Origin: an uncultured Phascolarctobacterium sp.
GTDB taxonomy: Bacteria; Bacillota; Negativicutes; Acidaminococcales; Acidaminococcaceae
Assembly: GCA_900551335.1 (NCBI GenBank)
Contig: URVO01000038.1
Coordinates: forward strand, 1 to 9,549
Direction of reading: 5' to 3'
DNA: 9,549 bases
The notes beneath the pieces are model-generated. The model saw nothing but the letters and a program-made list of their open reading frames with translations. It was not told the DNA's origin and made no database searches. Below are positions 1-8,980 of the stretch, in pieces (position 1 is the first letter of the stretch; every line of letters starts with the position of its first letter). The translations under genes were made by a program, and so were the position numbers.

Positions 1-60
1 CTCCGAGCTTTGAAGCTGTAGCAGGCTAATAAAAAAACAGGAAAGCTAAATATAAAAAGC
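1..60. other. Left flank with no identifiable feature
   Basis: A-rich sequence beyond the hairpins. I see no gene start, ribosome site, tRNA or rRNA signature. In many Bacillota an rRNA operon or another gene follows gyrA, but nothing here shows which. Confidence 0.4.
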
Positions 61-127
61 AAATAGGCTGTTGTATAACCATCTCTGCCAAGTGTCAGCA
101 AGACAGAGAGTATACAACAGCCTATTT
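61..127. repeat. 67-base inverted repeat, probable second terminator or palindromic element
   Basis: Perfect 17-bp arms AAATAGGCTGTTGTATA (61-77) and the complement (111-127) enclose a second 6-bp stem, TCTCTG (82-87) with CAGAGA (104-109), around a 16-base loop. On the minus strand the arm is followed by GCTTTTTATATTT, an interrupted U run. It could be a second terminator behind the first, a bidirectional terminator for a gene beyond the left edge, or a dispersed palindromic repeat. The structure is certain; the role is not. Confidence 0.6.
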
Positions 128-135
128 CTATGCCC

Positions 136-186
136 AAAAATAAAGCTTGCAGCTCCTGCCAACGATAGCAGACAGCTGCAAGCTTT
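136..186 (-). terminator. Intrinsic terminator after gyrA
   Basis: A perfect 13-bp inverted repeat, AAAGCTTGCAGCT at 142-154 and its complement at 174-186, is extended inside by CTGC/GCAG (156-159 with 168-171). Reading with gyrA, the stem is followed by TTTATTTTT. It starts only 8 bases after the gyrA stop (195-197), so it should end the long transcription unit. Confidence 0.85.
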
Positions 187-194
187 TATATTAC

Positions 195-2648
195 TTATTT
201 ATCGCTTTCTTCGTCATGATGGATGGCAGCCAAGGAAACTACCTTATCCTCATCGTTCAGCGTCATCAGCTTCACGCCCTGAGCGTTGCGGCCATATTGG
301 GAGATATCGTCAACATCAATGCGGATAATCAGGCCGGCAGCCGTAATCATCATGATTTCCTGCGCCGGATTGATAACCTTCATACCGATAACAAGACCAG
401 TTTTCTCGGTAATCTTGATATTGATAATGCCCTTGCCGCCGCGAGTCTGCTTGCGGTATTCGCTGACAGCAGTACGCTTGCCCATGCCGAACTCGGTTGC
501 GGTCAGCACCTCATAGTTCTCGTCAGGCACGCTGTCCATAGCTACAACCTCATCACCATAGTTGAGCGCTACACCACGCACGCCATGAGCTGTACGGCCC
601 ATCGGACGCACATCCTGCTCATCGAAGCGGATAGCCAGACCATTGCGGGTAGCAAGAATAATCTCACTGTTGCCATCGGTCAGTTCAACGCCAATCAGGT
701 CCTCCTTGTCATCGAGGTTGATAGCAACGATGCCAGCCTTACGCGCACTCTCAAGGTCCTTCAGATTCATCTTCTTCACGGTACCGCGGTTGGTAGCCAT
801 GAAGAGGAACTGATCCTCAACGAACTCCTTGACGGGGATAACAGCGGTAATCTTTTCGCCCTGCGTCAGCGGCAGCAGGTTGATAATCGCTGTGCCCTTA
901 GCAGTACGACCAGCCTCGGGGATTTCATAGCCCTTTTGACGGTATACGCGGCCTCTGTTGGTGAAGAAGAGGATGTTGTGGTGCGTCGTGGAGAGGAAGA
1001 GATGCTCAGCAGAGTCATCAATCTTCTTGCCGCTACCACCGGTTTTGCCTACGCCGCCACGCTTCTGGTTGCGGAAGTTGTCGAGCGTCTGGCGCTTGAT
1101 ATAGCCCTGATGGCTGATGGTAACAACGATGTCCTCCTCAGCAATGAGGTCTTCGATTTCCATTTCCGAGGTATCGCGGGAAATTTCCGTGCGGCGCTCG
1201 TCACCGAAGCGCTTCTTCATATCCAGCAGGTCTTCCTTGATAATGTTCATAACCTTATGCTCATCTGCCAGCACGCTTTCCAGCCAGTCGATAGTCTGCA
1301 GCACGTCGGCATATTCGTCTTCAATCTTCTTGCGCTCCAGACCAGTCAGACGCTGCAGGCGCATGTCCAAAATTGCCTGTGCCTGACGCTGGCTCAGCTT
1401 GAAGTTATCCATGAGGGCAGTGTGGGCAATATCAGCCGTAGAGCTGCTGCGGATAGTGCTGATAACAGCGTCAATGTTGTCGAGAGCAATCTTCAAGCCC
1501 TCTAAGATGTGCGCTCTGTCCTTAGCCTTGCCCAAATCGTAGCGTGTACGTCTGGTAATAACATCTTTTTGATGCGCCAGATAATATTCGAGCACCTGCT
1601 TGAGGTTCAGCACGCGCGGCTCGCCGTTCACGAGCGCCAGCATAATGATACCGAAAGAGCTTTGCAGAGCGGTGTGCTTATACAGACGGTTCAGCACTAC
1701 GTCCGGTACAGCGTCAGCCTTCAGCTCGATAACGATTTTCAGGCCGTCCTTCAGGCTGGAGAAGTCATCAACCTTGGTAATGCCTTCGATAACGCCGTCC
1801 TTCGCCAAGCCTGCAATATCCTTAATCAGGTTTGCTTTGTTGACCTGATAGGGGATTTCGCTGATAACGATATGATGCTTGCCCTTGTTGGCAGGCACAA
1901 TTTCTGCCTTCGCGCGGATTTTTACTACGCCGCGGCCAGTGGTATAGGCGCTGGTGATACCGGCCTTGCCCAAAATGCAGGCACCGGTCGGGAAGTCAGG
2001 GCCCTTGATAGCCGTCATCAGCTGCGGAATGTCAGCTTCAGGATTATCAATAAGCATAACAAGGCCATTGACTACCTCGCACAGGTTATGCGGAGGAATA
2101 TTTGTCGCCATGCCTACAGCGATACCGGAGCTGCCGTTGATTAAGAGGGCAGGCACCTTAGACGGCAGTACGCTCGGCTCCTTCAAGGATTCATCATAGT
2201 TCGGTACGAAATCAACCGTATCCTTTTCGATATCCTCCAGCATAGCCTCAGCAATCTTCGCCATACGCACCTCGGTATAACGCATTGCTGCCGGACTGTC
2301 GCCGTCGATGCTGCCGAAGTTGCCGTGGCCGTCAACCATCAGATAGCGCGTAGAGAAGTCCTGCGCCAGACGCACAATAGCATCATAAACAGAGCTGTCA
2401 CCGTGCGGATGATATTTACCTAAAACGTCACCGACGATACGAGCGGATTTTTTATAAGGCTTCGTCGGAGTCATGCCGGCTTCCTGCATAGCATACAGAA
2501 TGCGGCGGTGTACAGGCTTTAAGCCATCGCGAACGTCAGGTAAAGCACGCTGGATAATAACGCTCATGGCGTAATCAATATAGGATTTTTGCATTTCCTC
2601 TTCGATATACACCGGAAGAACTTTACCAGTAGTATTTTCTAAATCCAC
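195..2648 (-). CDS. gyrA: DNA gyrase subunit A
   Basis: DNA-cleaving subunit of gyrase. At 817 residues it has the usual GyrA length. The breakage-reunion domain has the winged-helix region [19 protein letters not shown], catalytic R123-Y124 (AMRYTEVRM), and [17 protein letters not shown], equivalent to E. coli Ile174 and neighbours. The C-terminal beta-pinwheel (from about 500) contains the GyrA-box QKRGGVG at 528-534, which marks GyrA rather than ParC; valine replaces the usual Arg/Lys at the sixth position. At the quinolone positions, S85 and D89 match the sensitive E. coli residues S83 and D87. The start is GTG at 2646-2648, with AAAGGTGAT (2652-2660) just upstream; the next ATG is far inside. 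It lies 49 bases after the permease, and a terminator follows its TAA. Confidence 0.98.
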   Translation of the reverse strand: MDLENTTGKVLPVYIEEEMQKSYIDYAMSVIIQRALPDVRDGLKPVHRRILYAMQEAGMTPTKPYKKSARIVGDVLGKYHPHGDSSVYDAIVRLAQDFSTRYLMVDGHGNFGSIDGDSPAAMRYTEVRMAKIAEAMLEDIEKDTVDFVPNYDESLKEPSVLPSKVPALLINGSSGIAVGMATNIPPHNLCEVVNGLVMLIDNPEADIPQLMTAIKGPDFPTGACILGKAGITSAYTTGRGVVKIRAKAEIVPANKGKHHIVISEIPYQVNKANLIKDIAGLAKDGVIEGITKVDDFSSLKDGLKIVIELKADAVPDVVLNRLYKHTALQSSFGIIMLALVNGEPRVLNLKQVLEYYLAHQKDVITRRTRYDLGKAKDRAHILEGLKIALDNIDAVISTIRSSSTADIAHTALMDNFKLSQRQAQAILDMRLQRLTGLERKKIEDEYADVLQTIDWLESVLADEHKVMNIIKEDLLDMKKRFGDERRTEISRDTSEMEIEDLIAEEDIVVTISHQGYIKRQTLDNFRNQKRGGVGKTGGSGKKIDDSAEHLFLSTTHHNILFFTNRGRVYRQKGYEIPEAGRTAKGTAIINLLPLTQGEKITAVIPVKEFVEDQFLFMATNRGTVKKMNLKDLESARKAGIVAINLDDKEDLIGVELTDGNSEIILATRNGLAIRFDEQDVRPMGRTAHGVRGVALNYGDEVVAMDSVPDENYEVLTATEFGMGKRTAVSEYRKQTRGGKGIINIKITEKTGLVIGMKVINPAQEIMMITAAGLIIRIDVDDISQYGRNAQGVKLMTLNDEDKVVSLAAIHHDEESDK

Positions 2649-2651
2649 TTT

Positions 2652-2660
2652 ATCACCTTT
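2652..2660 (-). promoter_or_regulatory. Ribosome binding site supporting the GTG start of gyrA
   Basis: AAAGGTGAT matches the anti-Shine-Dalgarno well, and its AGG core lies 7 bases before the GTG at 2646-2648. It confirms that gyrA begins with a GTG codon, which fits the GyrA N-terminus [19 protein letters not shown]. Confidence 0.8.
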
Positions 2661-2676
2661 CCTTACACAATATTTT

Positions 2677-2694
2677 CAGCAGAAGAGCCTGCTG
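2677..2694 (-). other. Small hairpin between the permease gene and gyrA
   Basis: On the minus strand CAGCAG and CTGCTG pair in a 6-bp stem around a 6-base loop, within the 49-base gap before gyrA. The next bases (AAAATATTG) are not a U run, so it is unlikely to be a strong terminator. It could protect or modulate the gyrA leader, or be incidental. Confidence 0.35.
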
Positions 2695-2697
2695 TGA

Positions 2698-3489
2698 TTA
2701 TTTTAAAAATATGTCATAAACCTGCTTGCCAATAAGCAGAGTTGTTACAAGCAGAAATAATGGTCTTACATAGGCTGCGCCTTTTTTTATCGCCAGACGC
2801 GTACCTACAAGCGCTCCGGCAATCATAGCCGCCGCCATAATCAGGCCGTAGCTCCAGACAATCGTGCCGCTTAAGGCAAAGGACACGAACGCGCCCACGC
2901 CGCTGGCAAAATTCAGCGCCTTAGCATTTCCGGCTGCCGTGACAAAGTCAAAGCCCAGATATAAAAAGCCGAAAATCAGAAAGGAGCCTGTGCCCGGACC
3001 AAAGAAGCCGTCGTAAAAGCCTAAGCCTGCCGCCATCGCCAGCGCACCGACAACAGCCTGCAGTCCCAGCTCCTTGACGCTGCTCGTATCGCCCCAGTCC
3101 TTGCGGCGATAGGTATAGGCAGCGACAGCAATAAGCAGCACGACGATAATATTTTTCATGAGCCTTTCCGGCAGCAGATAAACTACATAAGCACCCAGCG
3201 CCGAGCCCAAAAAGGAGATAGGCATAAGCTTAAAGGCCATCGCCTTGATTTTGCCTGCACGCCAAAAGGAAATAACGCTCGTGAAGCAGCCGATGAAGGC
3301 CGCCAGCTTGTTAGTTCCCAGAGCGTAGGGCACAGGCAGGCCCAGACTCAGCAGGGCAGGCGTAGAAATCAAGCCGCCGCCGCCCACAGTTGAATCAATA
3401 AAGGATGCAATGAAACCCGCCACAACAAGGAAAAGTACTATCATCGGGTCCAGATTCGCAACAAAATTATCCAAAATAATACCCCTCAT
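2698..3489 (-). CDS. TauE/SafE-family membrane permease (YfcA-like)
   Basis: A 263-residue, strongly hydrophobic protein with about eight predicted membrane segments. It shows the inverted-repeat motifs of the sulfite/organosulfur exporter family: FIASFIDSTVGGGGLIS (27-42) and ALGTNKLAAFIGCFTSVISFWRAG (56-79) in the first half, echoed by GFYDGFFGPGTGSF (157-170) and GNAKALNFASGVGAFVSFALSG (187-208) in the second. Length and motifs resemble E. coli YfcA. The substrate cannot be read from sequence; anions such as sulfite or sulfonates are family possibilities. The ATG at 3489 is 2 bases after the thiN stop and lacks a ribosome site. A TTG at 3472-3474 has GAGGGG (3482-3487) 7 bases upstream and may be the true start, giving 258 residues. 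Confidence 0.92.
   Translation of the reverse strand: MRGIILDNFVANLDPMIVLFLVVAGFIASFIDSTVGGGGLISTPALLSLGLPVPYALGTNKLAAFIGCFTSVISFWRAGKIKAMAFKLMPISFLGSALGAYVVYLLPERLMKNIIVVLLIAVAAYTYRRKDWGDTSSVKELGLQAVVGALAMAAGLGFYDGFFGPGTGSFLIFGFLYLGFDFVTAAGNAKALNFASGVGAFVSFALSGTIVWSYGLIMAAAMIAGALVGTRLAIKKGAAYVRPLFLLVTTLLIGKQVYDIFLK
3482..3487 (-). promoter_or_regulatory. Possible ribosome site favouring a TTG start of the permease
   Basis: GAGGGG lies within the first codons of the longer reading (ATG at 3489) and 7 bases before TTG at 3472-3474. No comparable site precedes the ATG, so translation may begin at the TTG, removing five residues. The choice is undecided from sequence alone. Confidence 0.45.
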
Positions 3490-3491
3490 AT

Positions 3492-4274
3492 TTAGTTGTT
3501 TATGCTTATCCGCTCATCCTGCCAGCGGATATAGAGCCCCACTGCGCCAGCATGACAGCTGCAGTGCAGCCTTGCGTCCTTGCCCGAGGGCATGTTGCTG
3601 ATAGCGTAGGGGTAGAGCTGCTTTAAAGCAGAATTTTTCAGCGGCCAATGCACGCCGCTGAAGTCTACACAGGTCTCCGCACTCAGCGGCAGCAGCGATA
3701 CAGCCTCCACCTCTGCGTACAGCTCAAGCTCTACGTTCTCGCCAGCCTCCAGCAGCAGCAGCAGCTCCTGCTCGTCAGCCAGCAGCACCACGCCGCTGCG
3801 CTGCTGCTTTACGCCCAGCAGCGTATATACGTTGCTGAAGAGGTGGTCGAAGCGGCCGCCCCAGATGCCCGTCGCCAGCAGACTGCCGGAGGGCAGACTC
3901 TTAAGCAGCAGCTGCAGGTCGGTATCGTCCTTCTCCGGCAGGAAGCGCTGCACCTGCGTGCCTAGCGCTGCCAAGCGTTCATAGACAGCCTCCGTAGTGC
4001 TGTCACAGTCACCGTACAGCGCCCGCGGCACCACGCCAGCGTTCAGGCAGCAGGCTGCACCGCGGTCAGCGGAGTAAACGCTGCGGCCCTTAGCCGCAGA
4101 GCGCAGCCAGTCCGGCTGAGGCGCTCTTCCTCCGGCTACAACGAGCAGCTCGGGGGCAGGGGAGGGCGTCAATGTTTCACGTGAAACATTAGCTTCAACA
4201 GCTGCCGCCTGCGCCTGATGTTTCACGTGAAACATCAGCTCCAGCTCCGGCAGAATAATTTTTGTATAGTCCAT
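3492..4274 (-). CDS. thiN: Thiamine pyrophosphokinase with a parS-encoded N-terminal extension
   Basis: Transfers pyrophosphate from ATP to thiamine, giving the cofactor thiamine diphosphate in the cytoplasm. The catalytic domain starts near residue 43: LLVVAGGRAPQPDWL, then SADRGAACCLNAGVVPRALYGDCDS (family ADxGA and GDxDS motifs), EKDDTDLQLLL (114-124), GIWGGRFDHLFSNVYTLLG (136-154, the GGRxDH motif), and a C-terminal thiamine-binding part with SLLPL and AISN. Residues 1-42 are extra and unconserved: two perfect parS sites encode MFHVKH (14-19) and NVSRET (29-34), joined by an Ala/Gln-rich linker. The ATG at 4274 shares an A with the previous stop (TAATG) and lacks its own ribosome site, so re-initiation is likely. 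An alternative start is M14 (4233-4235) inside the parS, with GGAG-like sequence upstream. The downstream permease starts 2 bases after this stop. Confidence 0.9.
   Translation of the reverse strand: MDYTKIILPELELMFHVKHQAQAAAVEANVSRETLTPSPAPELLVVAGGRAPQPDWLRSAAKGRSVYSADRGAACCLNAGVVPRALYGDCDSTTEAVYERLAALGTQVQRFLPEKDDTDLQLLLKSLPSGSLLATGIWGGRFDHLFSNVYTLLGVKQQRSGVVLLADEQELLLLLEAGENVELELYAEVEAVSLLPLSAETCVDFSGVHWPLKNSALKQLYPYAISNMPSGKDARLHCSCHAGAVGLYIRWQDERISINN
4173..4188. other. parS: parS site 2 inside thiN
   Basis: A second exact TGTTTCACGTGAAACA, with the palindrome extending to 20 bases (4171-4190). Its centre is 46 bp from that of site 1, and 30 bp separate the two 16-mers. Here the gene reads it in the other open frame, GTT TCA CGT GAA ACA, within the peptide NVSRET (residues 29-34). 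Two exact 16-base matches this close together are far beyond chance. Confidence 0.95.
4219..4234. other. parS: parS site 1 (ParB/Spo0J centromere-like site) inside thiN
   Basis: The sequence is TGTTTCACGTGAAACA, an exact match to the bacterial parS consensus. The perfect palindrome extends to 24 bases (4215-4238). ParB (Spo0J) binds parS, loads as a CTP-dependent clamp and recruits SMC to organise the origin region. In the gene it is read as ATG TTT CAC GTG AAA CAT, giving MFHVKH at residues 14-19. Its nearness to dnaN and gyrB agrees with the known clustering of parS around oriC. Confidence 0.95.
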
Positions 4275-4573
4275 TATTTTTTTGTTACAGCAACAGGCTT
4301 AATGACGATTTCGCCATTTTCCTTAAGCACCTTCCAGGTGCAGTTGCCATTTTTATTTTTCAGCCATTCCATGCTGATTTCCAGCAGGAAACGGTTCAGA
4401 CGCTCCTGAGCATCCTCCGGCAGCAGCAGCTCCTTTTTGGCAGTAGCCTTAGCGCCCTTAAGCTTGCTCTGCTGCACCTTTTCCTCAGCATACATGCCAT
4501 TTTCAAAGGTCAGCTCTTCGCTGAAGCCCTTGAGCATATCAGCGTCTGTGAGATTTTTTCTGATTTTTGCCAT
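4274..4573 (-). CDS. Small unrecognised protein downstream of gyrB
   Basis: A 99-residue, lysine- and glutamate-rich protein that I do not recognise. It has no signal peptide or membrane segment, and only one cysteine (C78). Residues 51-73 (LPEDAQERLNRFLLEISMEWLKNK) look like an amphipathic helix. The C-terminal part from NCTWKVLKENGEIVIKPV could form a beta hairpin. It appears to be a real gene: GAGGT lies 7 bases before its ATG, it starts 18 bases after gyrB, and its TAA shares its last A with the ATG of the next gene (TAATG). It is probably translated together with gyrB and the thiamine pyrophosphokinase. Function is unknown; the context gives no specific clue. Confidence 0.75.
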   Translation of the reverse strand: MAKIRKNLTDADMLKGFSEELTFENGMYAEEKVQQSKLKGAKATAKKELLLPEDAQERLNRFLLEISMEWLKNKNGNCTWKVLKENGEIVIKPVAVTKK

Positions 4574-4591
4574 CTTGCTTACCTCGCTTTA

Positions 4592-6825
<2,234 letters not shown>

Positions 6826-6832
6826 ACTTTCG

Positions 6833-6840
6833 TCTCCTTC
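6833..6840 (-). promoter_or_regulatory. Ribosome binding site deciding the remB-like start
   Basis: GAAGGAGA sits 7 bases before the ATG at 6825, in the 28-base gap after the DUF721 gene. It supports the short (95-residue) form over a 124-residue reading that would begin at 6912. Confidence 0.8.
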
Positions 6841-6853
6841 ATTTCTCCTGCTT

Positions 6854-7615
6854 TCAGCGCCTAAAGCGCTGCATCGGCGCATCCTTGCGCAGATACGCCA
6901 GCGTATTCTCATAAATTTTCGTGGTTATTTCCTCCGGCTGCTTCTCGCTCAGAAAAAGCACAGCCATCAGCTCATCCTTCTTCGTCGCAAAGCCCTGGCG
7001 CACCTTCTCAAAGTAATAGCCCTTGAGTCCGTCACGGACAGCGTTGAAGAGGATACGGTCACATTTATAGAAGGCCTGGCATTCCTCATAGCTCAGCCAC
7101 GGCTGAATCCGCAGGAGCTCCGTAATATTGCCGCGCAGCCTGTCGCGCTCCTCACGCTCGCAGATGCTGCACATAGCAAGGCCCTTTTCCATACGTGCGC
7201 CGCAGCGCGGACACTTCGTATACTCCGGCTTCGGCAGCTGTGCCTGCTCCTCCGCCTGCTTTTTGGCCTGCTGGCGGCGGATAAAGCCGCCTGTATGAAA
7301 GTACACCTTCTTGATAATGAGGCGGCCTAAAAGAAAGGCATTGATTTTTTGCAGGAACAAGGCCTGCATCATATACAGCTCGTTCGCCAAAAGGCTGCTG
7401 GCAGTGCGGATATACAGCTCATTGCCGACGATTTTTTCAATCGAGCAGCTGCGAGCCAGGTTCGCCCCCACGATTTCCGTCCATTTGTCCTCCAGATAAT
7501 GCTGCAGATACGCATATTTCAGCTCCAGAGGAATATAAGCCTTTTTATAGGAATAACGCGGGTCAAAGAGGCGTTTGACAACCTCATCGGCCGCTTCAAG
7601 TTTATCGTAGCGCAT
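6854..7615 (-). CDS. DUF721 (DciA-like) protein with an inserted zinc ribbon and a C-terminal extension
   Basis: The 253-residue protein starts with a DUF721 domain (about residues 30-107): LEDKWTEIVGANLARSC, then IVGNELYIRTASSLLANEL, then FLQKINAFLLGRLIIKKVYF. That order matches the fold of DciA, the ancestral loader or operator of the replicative helicase DnaB. A basic, Gln-rich linker (113-130) follows. Next is a four-cysteine zinc ribbon, CPRCG at 135-139 and CSIC at 149-152, then about 95 residues of unassigned, mainly helical sequence. Many DUF721 proteins are much shorter and have no zinc ribbon, so this is an extended architecture. A GAGGG site (7621-7625) inside the end of recF precedes the ATG by 5 bases. 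The position next to recF and dnaN fits a replication role, but helicase operation is inferred from the family and not shown here. Confidence 0.85.
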   Translation of the reverse strand: MRYDKLEAADEVVKRLFDPRYSYKKAYIPLELKYAYLQHYLEDKWTEIVGANLARSCSIEKIVGNELYIRTASSLLANELYMMQALFLQKINAFLLGRLIIKKVYFHTGGFIRRQQAKKQAEEQAQLPKPEYTKCPRCGARMEKGLAMCSICEREERDRLRGNITELLRIQPWLSYEECQAFYKCDRILFNAVRDGLKGYYFEKVRQGFATKKDELMAVLFLSEKQPEEITTKIYENTLAYLRKDAPMQRFRR

Positions 7616-7616
7616 T

Positions 7617-8744
7617 TCAGCCCTCGCTTATCGTACCGCCGCAGATTTTAAAATAGGCATTACCGGGCAGTGCAGGTATCCATTCCTTGTCATTGACCGT
7701 GATGAAGGTCTGCACCCGTCCGTCGATAAAGAGCAGCAGCTGAGCACGGCGGCTGTCGTCCAGCTCGCTCATCACATCATCAAGCAGCAGCACAGGATAT
7801 TCACCGATTTCACGGTGTACATATTCCAGCTGCGACAGCTTCAGGGCCAGAGCGCCGCTGCGCTGCTGTCCCTGCGAGCCGAAGGAGCGCAAGGACAGGC
7901 CATTGAGCAGCAGCTGCAGGTCATCTCGATGCGGTCCGATGCCTGTATTACCGCGCAGAATATCTATACGCTGGCGCTGCTGCAGCAGGCTGCGGTAAAG
8001 CTCCTCGCTAGCCTCAGCAGTCTCCGTCGGATAAAGCAGCATGCCGTCATTGGCCTTCTGCTCATAGCGCACGACAAGCTGCTCCTTATGCTGCGTAATC
8101 GAAGCATAAATCTCGGCGGCAATGCTTTCCAGCTTGCCCAAAGCCGTCAGCCTGCGCTGCACCAGCGCCGCTGCCAGATGGATAAACTCCTCATTCCACG
8201 GCTCCAAAGCACTCGCCGAGCCGCCATTATCACGCAGCTCCTTGAGCAGACGGTTGCGCTGCAGCAGGACGCGGTTATATTTCACGAGCAAATCGTAATA
8301 AACATGGTCCGTCTGCGCAATCTGCATATCAAAGAAGCGGCGACGCAGGCCCGGCTCGCCCTTGACGAGCTGCAAATCCTCCGGCGAGAACATCACCGCG
8401 TTCAATGCGCCGTAATGCTCCTTCGGCCGCACCTTGGCGCCGTCCAGAAGTATTTCCTTCTTCCAGCGCTCCTGCTGACGGTACTTTTTGATTTTTACCT
8501 CATGGCGTCCGCTGAAGCTGGCATATTCCACGCCCACAGCCATCGCCTCGCTGCCAAGCTGCGGCAGCTCGTCCTCCGCCGAGGTCCGGTGCGACAAGCC
8601 AAAGGCCGCATAAAACAACGCCTCCAGCAGATTTGTCTTGCCTTGGGCGTTCTGCCCGTAAAAAACGTTGATCATCGCGGGCAGCTCCAGCTCACATGCA
8701 GCATAATTGCGGAAATTCACCGCATAAAGCTTATTGACCTTCAT
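7617..8744 (-). CDS. recF: DNA replication and repair protein RecF
   Basis: An SMC/ABC-type ATPase that binds gapped DNA at stalled forks and, with RecO and RecR, helps load RecA. The 375-residue length is normal for RecF. Visible motifs are an N-terminal RecF-type start (LYAVNFRNYAACELEL), Walker A GQNAQGKT at residues 30-37, the ABC signature SQGQQR at 290-295, and Walker B VLLLDDVMSELD around 318-329. The central part (roughly 100-270) is the lid/arm region typical of the family, with MFSPEDLQLVKGEP and GPHRDDL as further conserved patches. The ATG overlaps the stop of the S4 gene (ATGA, 8741-8744), with a modest AGAGG (8749-8753) before it. The TGA stop is 1 base before the next start. 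Translation is therefore probably coupled on both sides. Nothing appears broken. Confidence 0.98.
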   Translation of the reverse strand: MKVNKLYAVNFRNYAACELELPAMINVFYGQNAQGKTNLLEALFYAAFGLSHRTSAEDELPQLGSEAMAVGVEYASFSGRHEVKIKKYRQQERWKKEILLDGAKVRPKEHYGALNAVMFSPEDLQLVKGEPGLRRRFFDMQIAQTDHVYYDLLVKYNRVLLQRNRLLKELRDNGGSASALEPWNEEFIHLAAALVQRRLTALGKLESIAAEIYASITQHKEQLVVRYEQKANDGMLLYPTETAEASEELYRSLLQQRQRIDILRGNTGIGPHRDDLQLLLNGLSLRSFGSQGQQRSGALALKLSQLEYVHREIGEYPVLLLDDVMSELDDSRRAQLLLFIDGRVQTFITVNDKEWIPALPGNAYFKICGGTISEG

Positions 8745-8968
8745 TCAGCCTCTGCAATAACAGTCAGCTCAATCTGGTCATCAATATTGACAACGTCGCC
8801 GGGACGTACCTGCTTGCGCTTTTCCGTAACCAGCTGACCATTGAGGCGGACAACGCCATCTTCCACCATCATAAAGGCCTGGCCGCCAGTGTCGGCCACA
8901 CCAGAGAACTTCAGCAGCTTATCCATGGTAATGGTTGCAGTAGTAATTTCAATAGTTTCCTTTTGCAT
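8741..8968 (-). CDS. yaaA: S4-domain RNA-binding protein, YaaA type, between dnaN and recF
   Basis: A 75-residue protein with a single S4-like fold: the stretch from MDKLLKFSGVADTGGQA through VVRLNGQLVTEKRKQVRPGD to VVNIDDQIELTV fits the S4 RNA-binding motif (two helices, then a beta-rich part with the conserved L-N-G and R-x-G-D). Proteins of this family sit between dnaN and recF in many Bacillota; an RNA or ribosome-related role is assumed from the fold, but the exact job is not established here. I chose the ATG at 8968 because AAGGAGA (8974-8980) stands 5 bases before it. A longer start at 8989 would overlap dnaN and has no ribosome site. The end overlaps the recF start by ATGA, which implies translational coupling. 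Confidence 0.9.
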   Translation of the reverse strand: MQKETIEITTATITMDKLLKFSGVADTGGQAFMMVEDGVVRLNGQLVTEKRKQVRPGDVVNIDDQIELTVIAEAE

Positions 8969-8973
8969 AGCAG

Positions 8974-8980
8974 TCTCCTT
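8974..8980 (-). promoter_or_regulatory. Ribosome binding site of the S4 gene, overlapping the dnaN stop
   Basis: AAGGAGA lies 5 bases before the ATG at 8968. Its first two bases are the last two of the dnaN TAA stop (8979-8981). It fixes the start of the S4 gene as the inner ATG and suggests ribosomes finishing dnaN re-initiate here. Confidence 0.8.

Noticed and set aside
147..1505. Long plus-strand open frame opposite the gyrA C-terminal half
   Set aside because: The translation matches no family I know and lies fully antisense to intact gyrA; its start also falls in the terminator stem.
2376..2415. Quinolone-resistance change in GyrA
   Set aside because: The positions equal to E. coli Ser83 and Asp87 are Ser and Asp; the neighbouring Ser in place of Ala84 is common in Gram-positive-type gyrases.
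2701..2760. Possible gyrA promoter in the end of the permease gene (TTGGCA and TAAAAT)
   Set aside because: The elements are 21 bases apart, too far for a normal sigma-A promoter, and other pairings are weaker.
3740..3800. CAG/CTG-rich run resembling a triplet repeat
   Set aside because: It encodes a short leucine run (residues about 171-175 of the thiamine enzyme) and fits the CTG preference seen throughout.
3904..3920. A 17-base sequence identical to 7906-7922 in recF
   Set aside because: Both copies encode DLQLLL in unrelated proteins using the same preferred codons; coincidence is sufficient.
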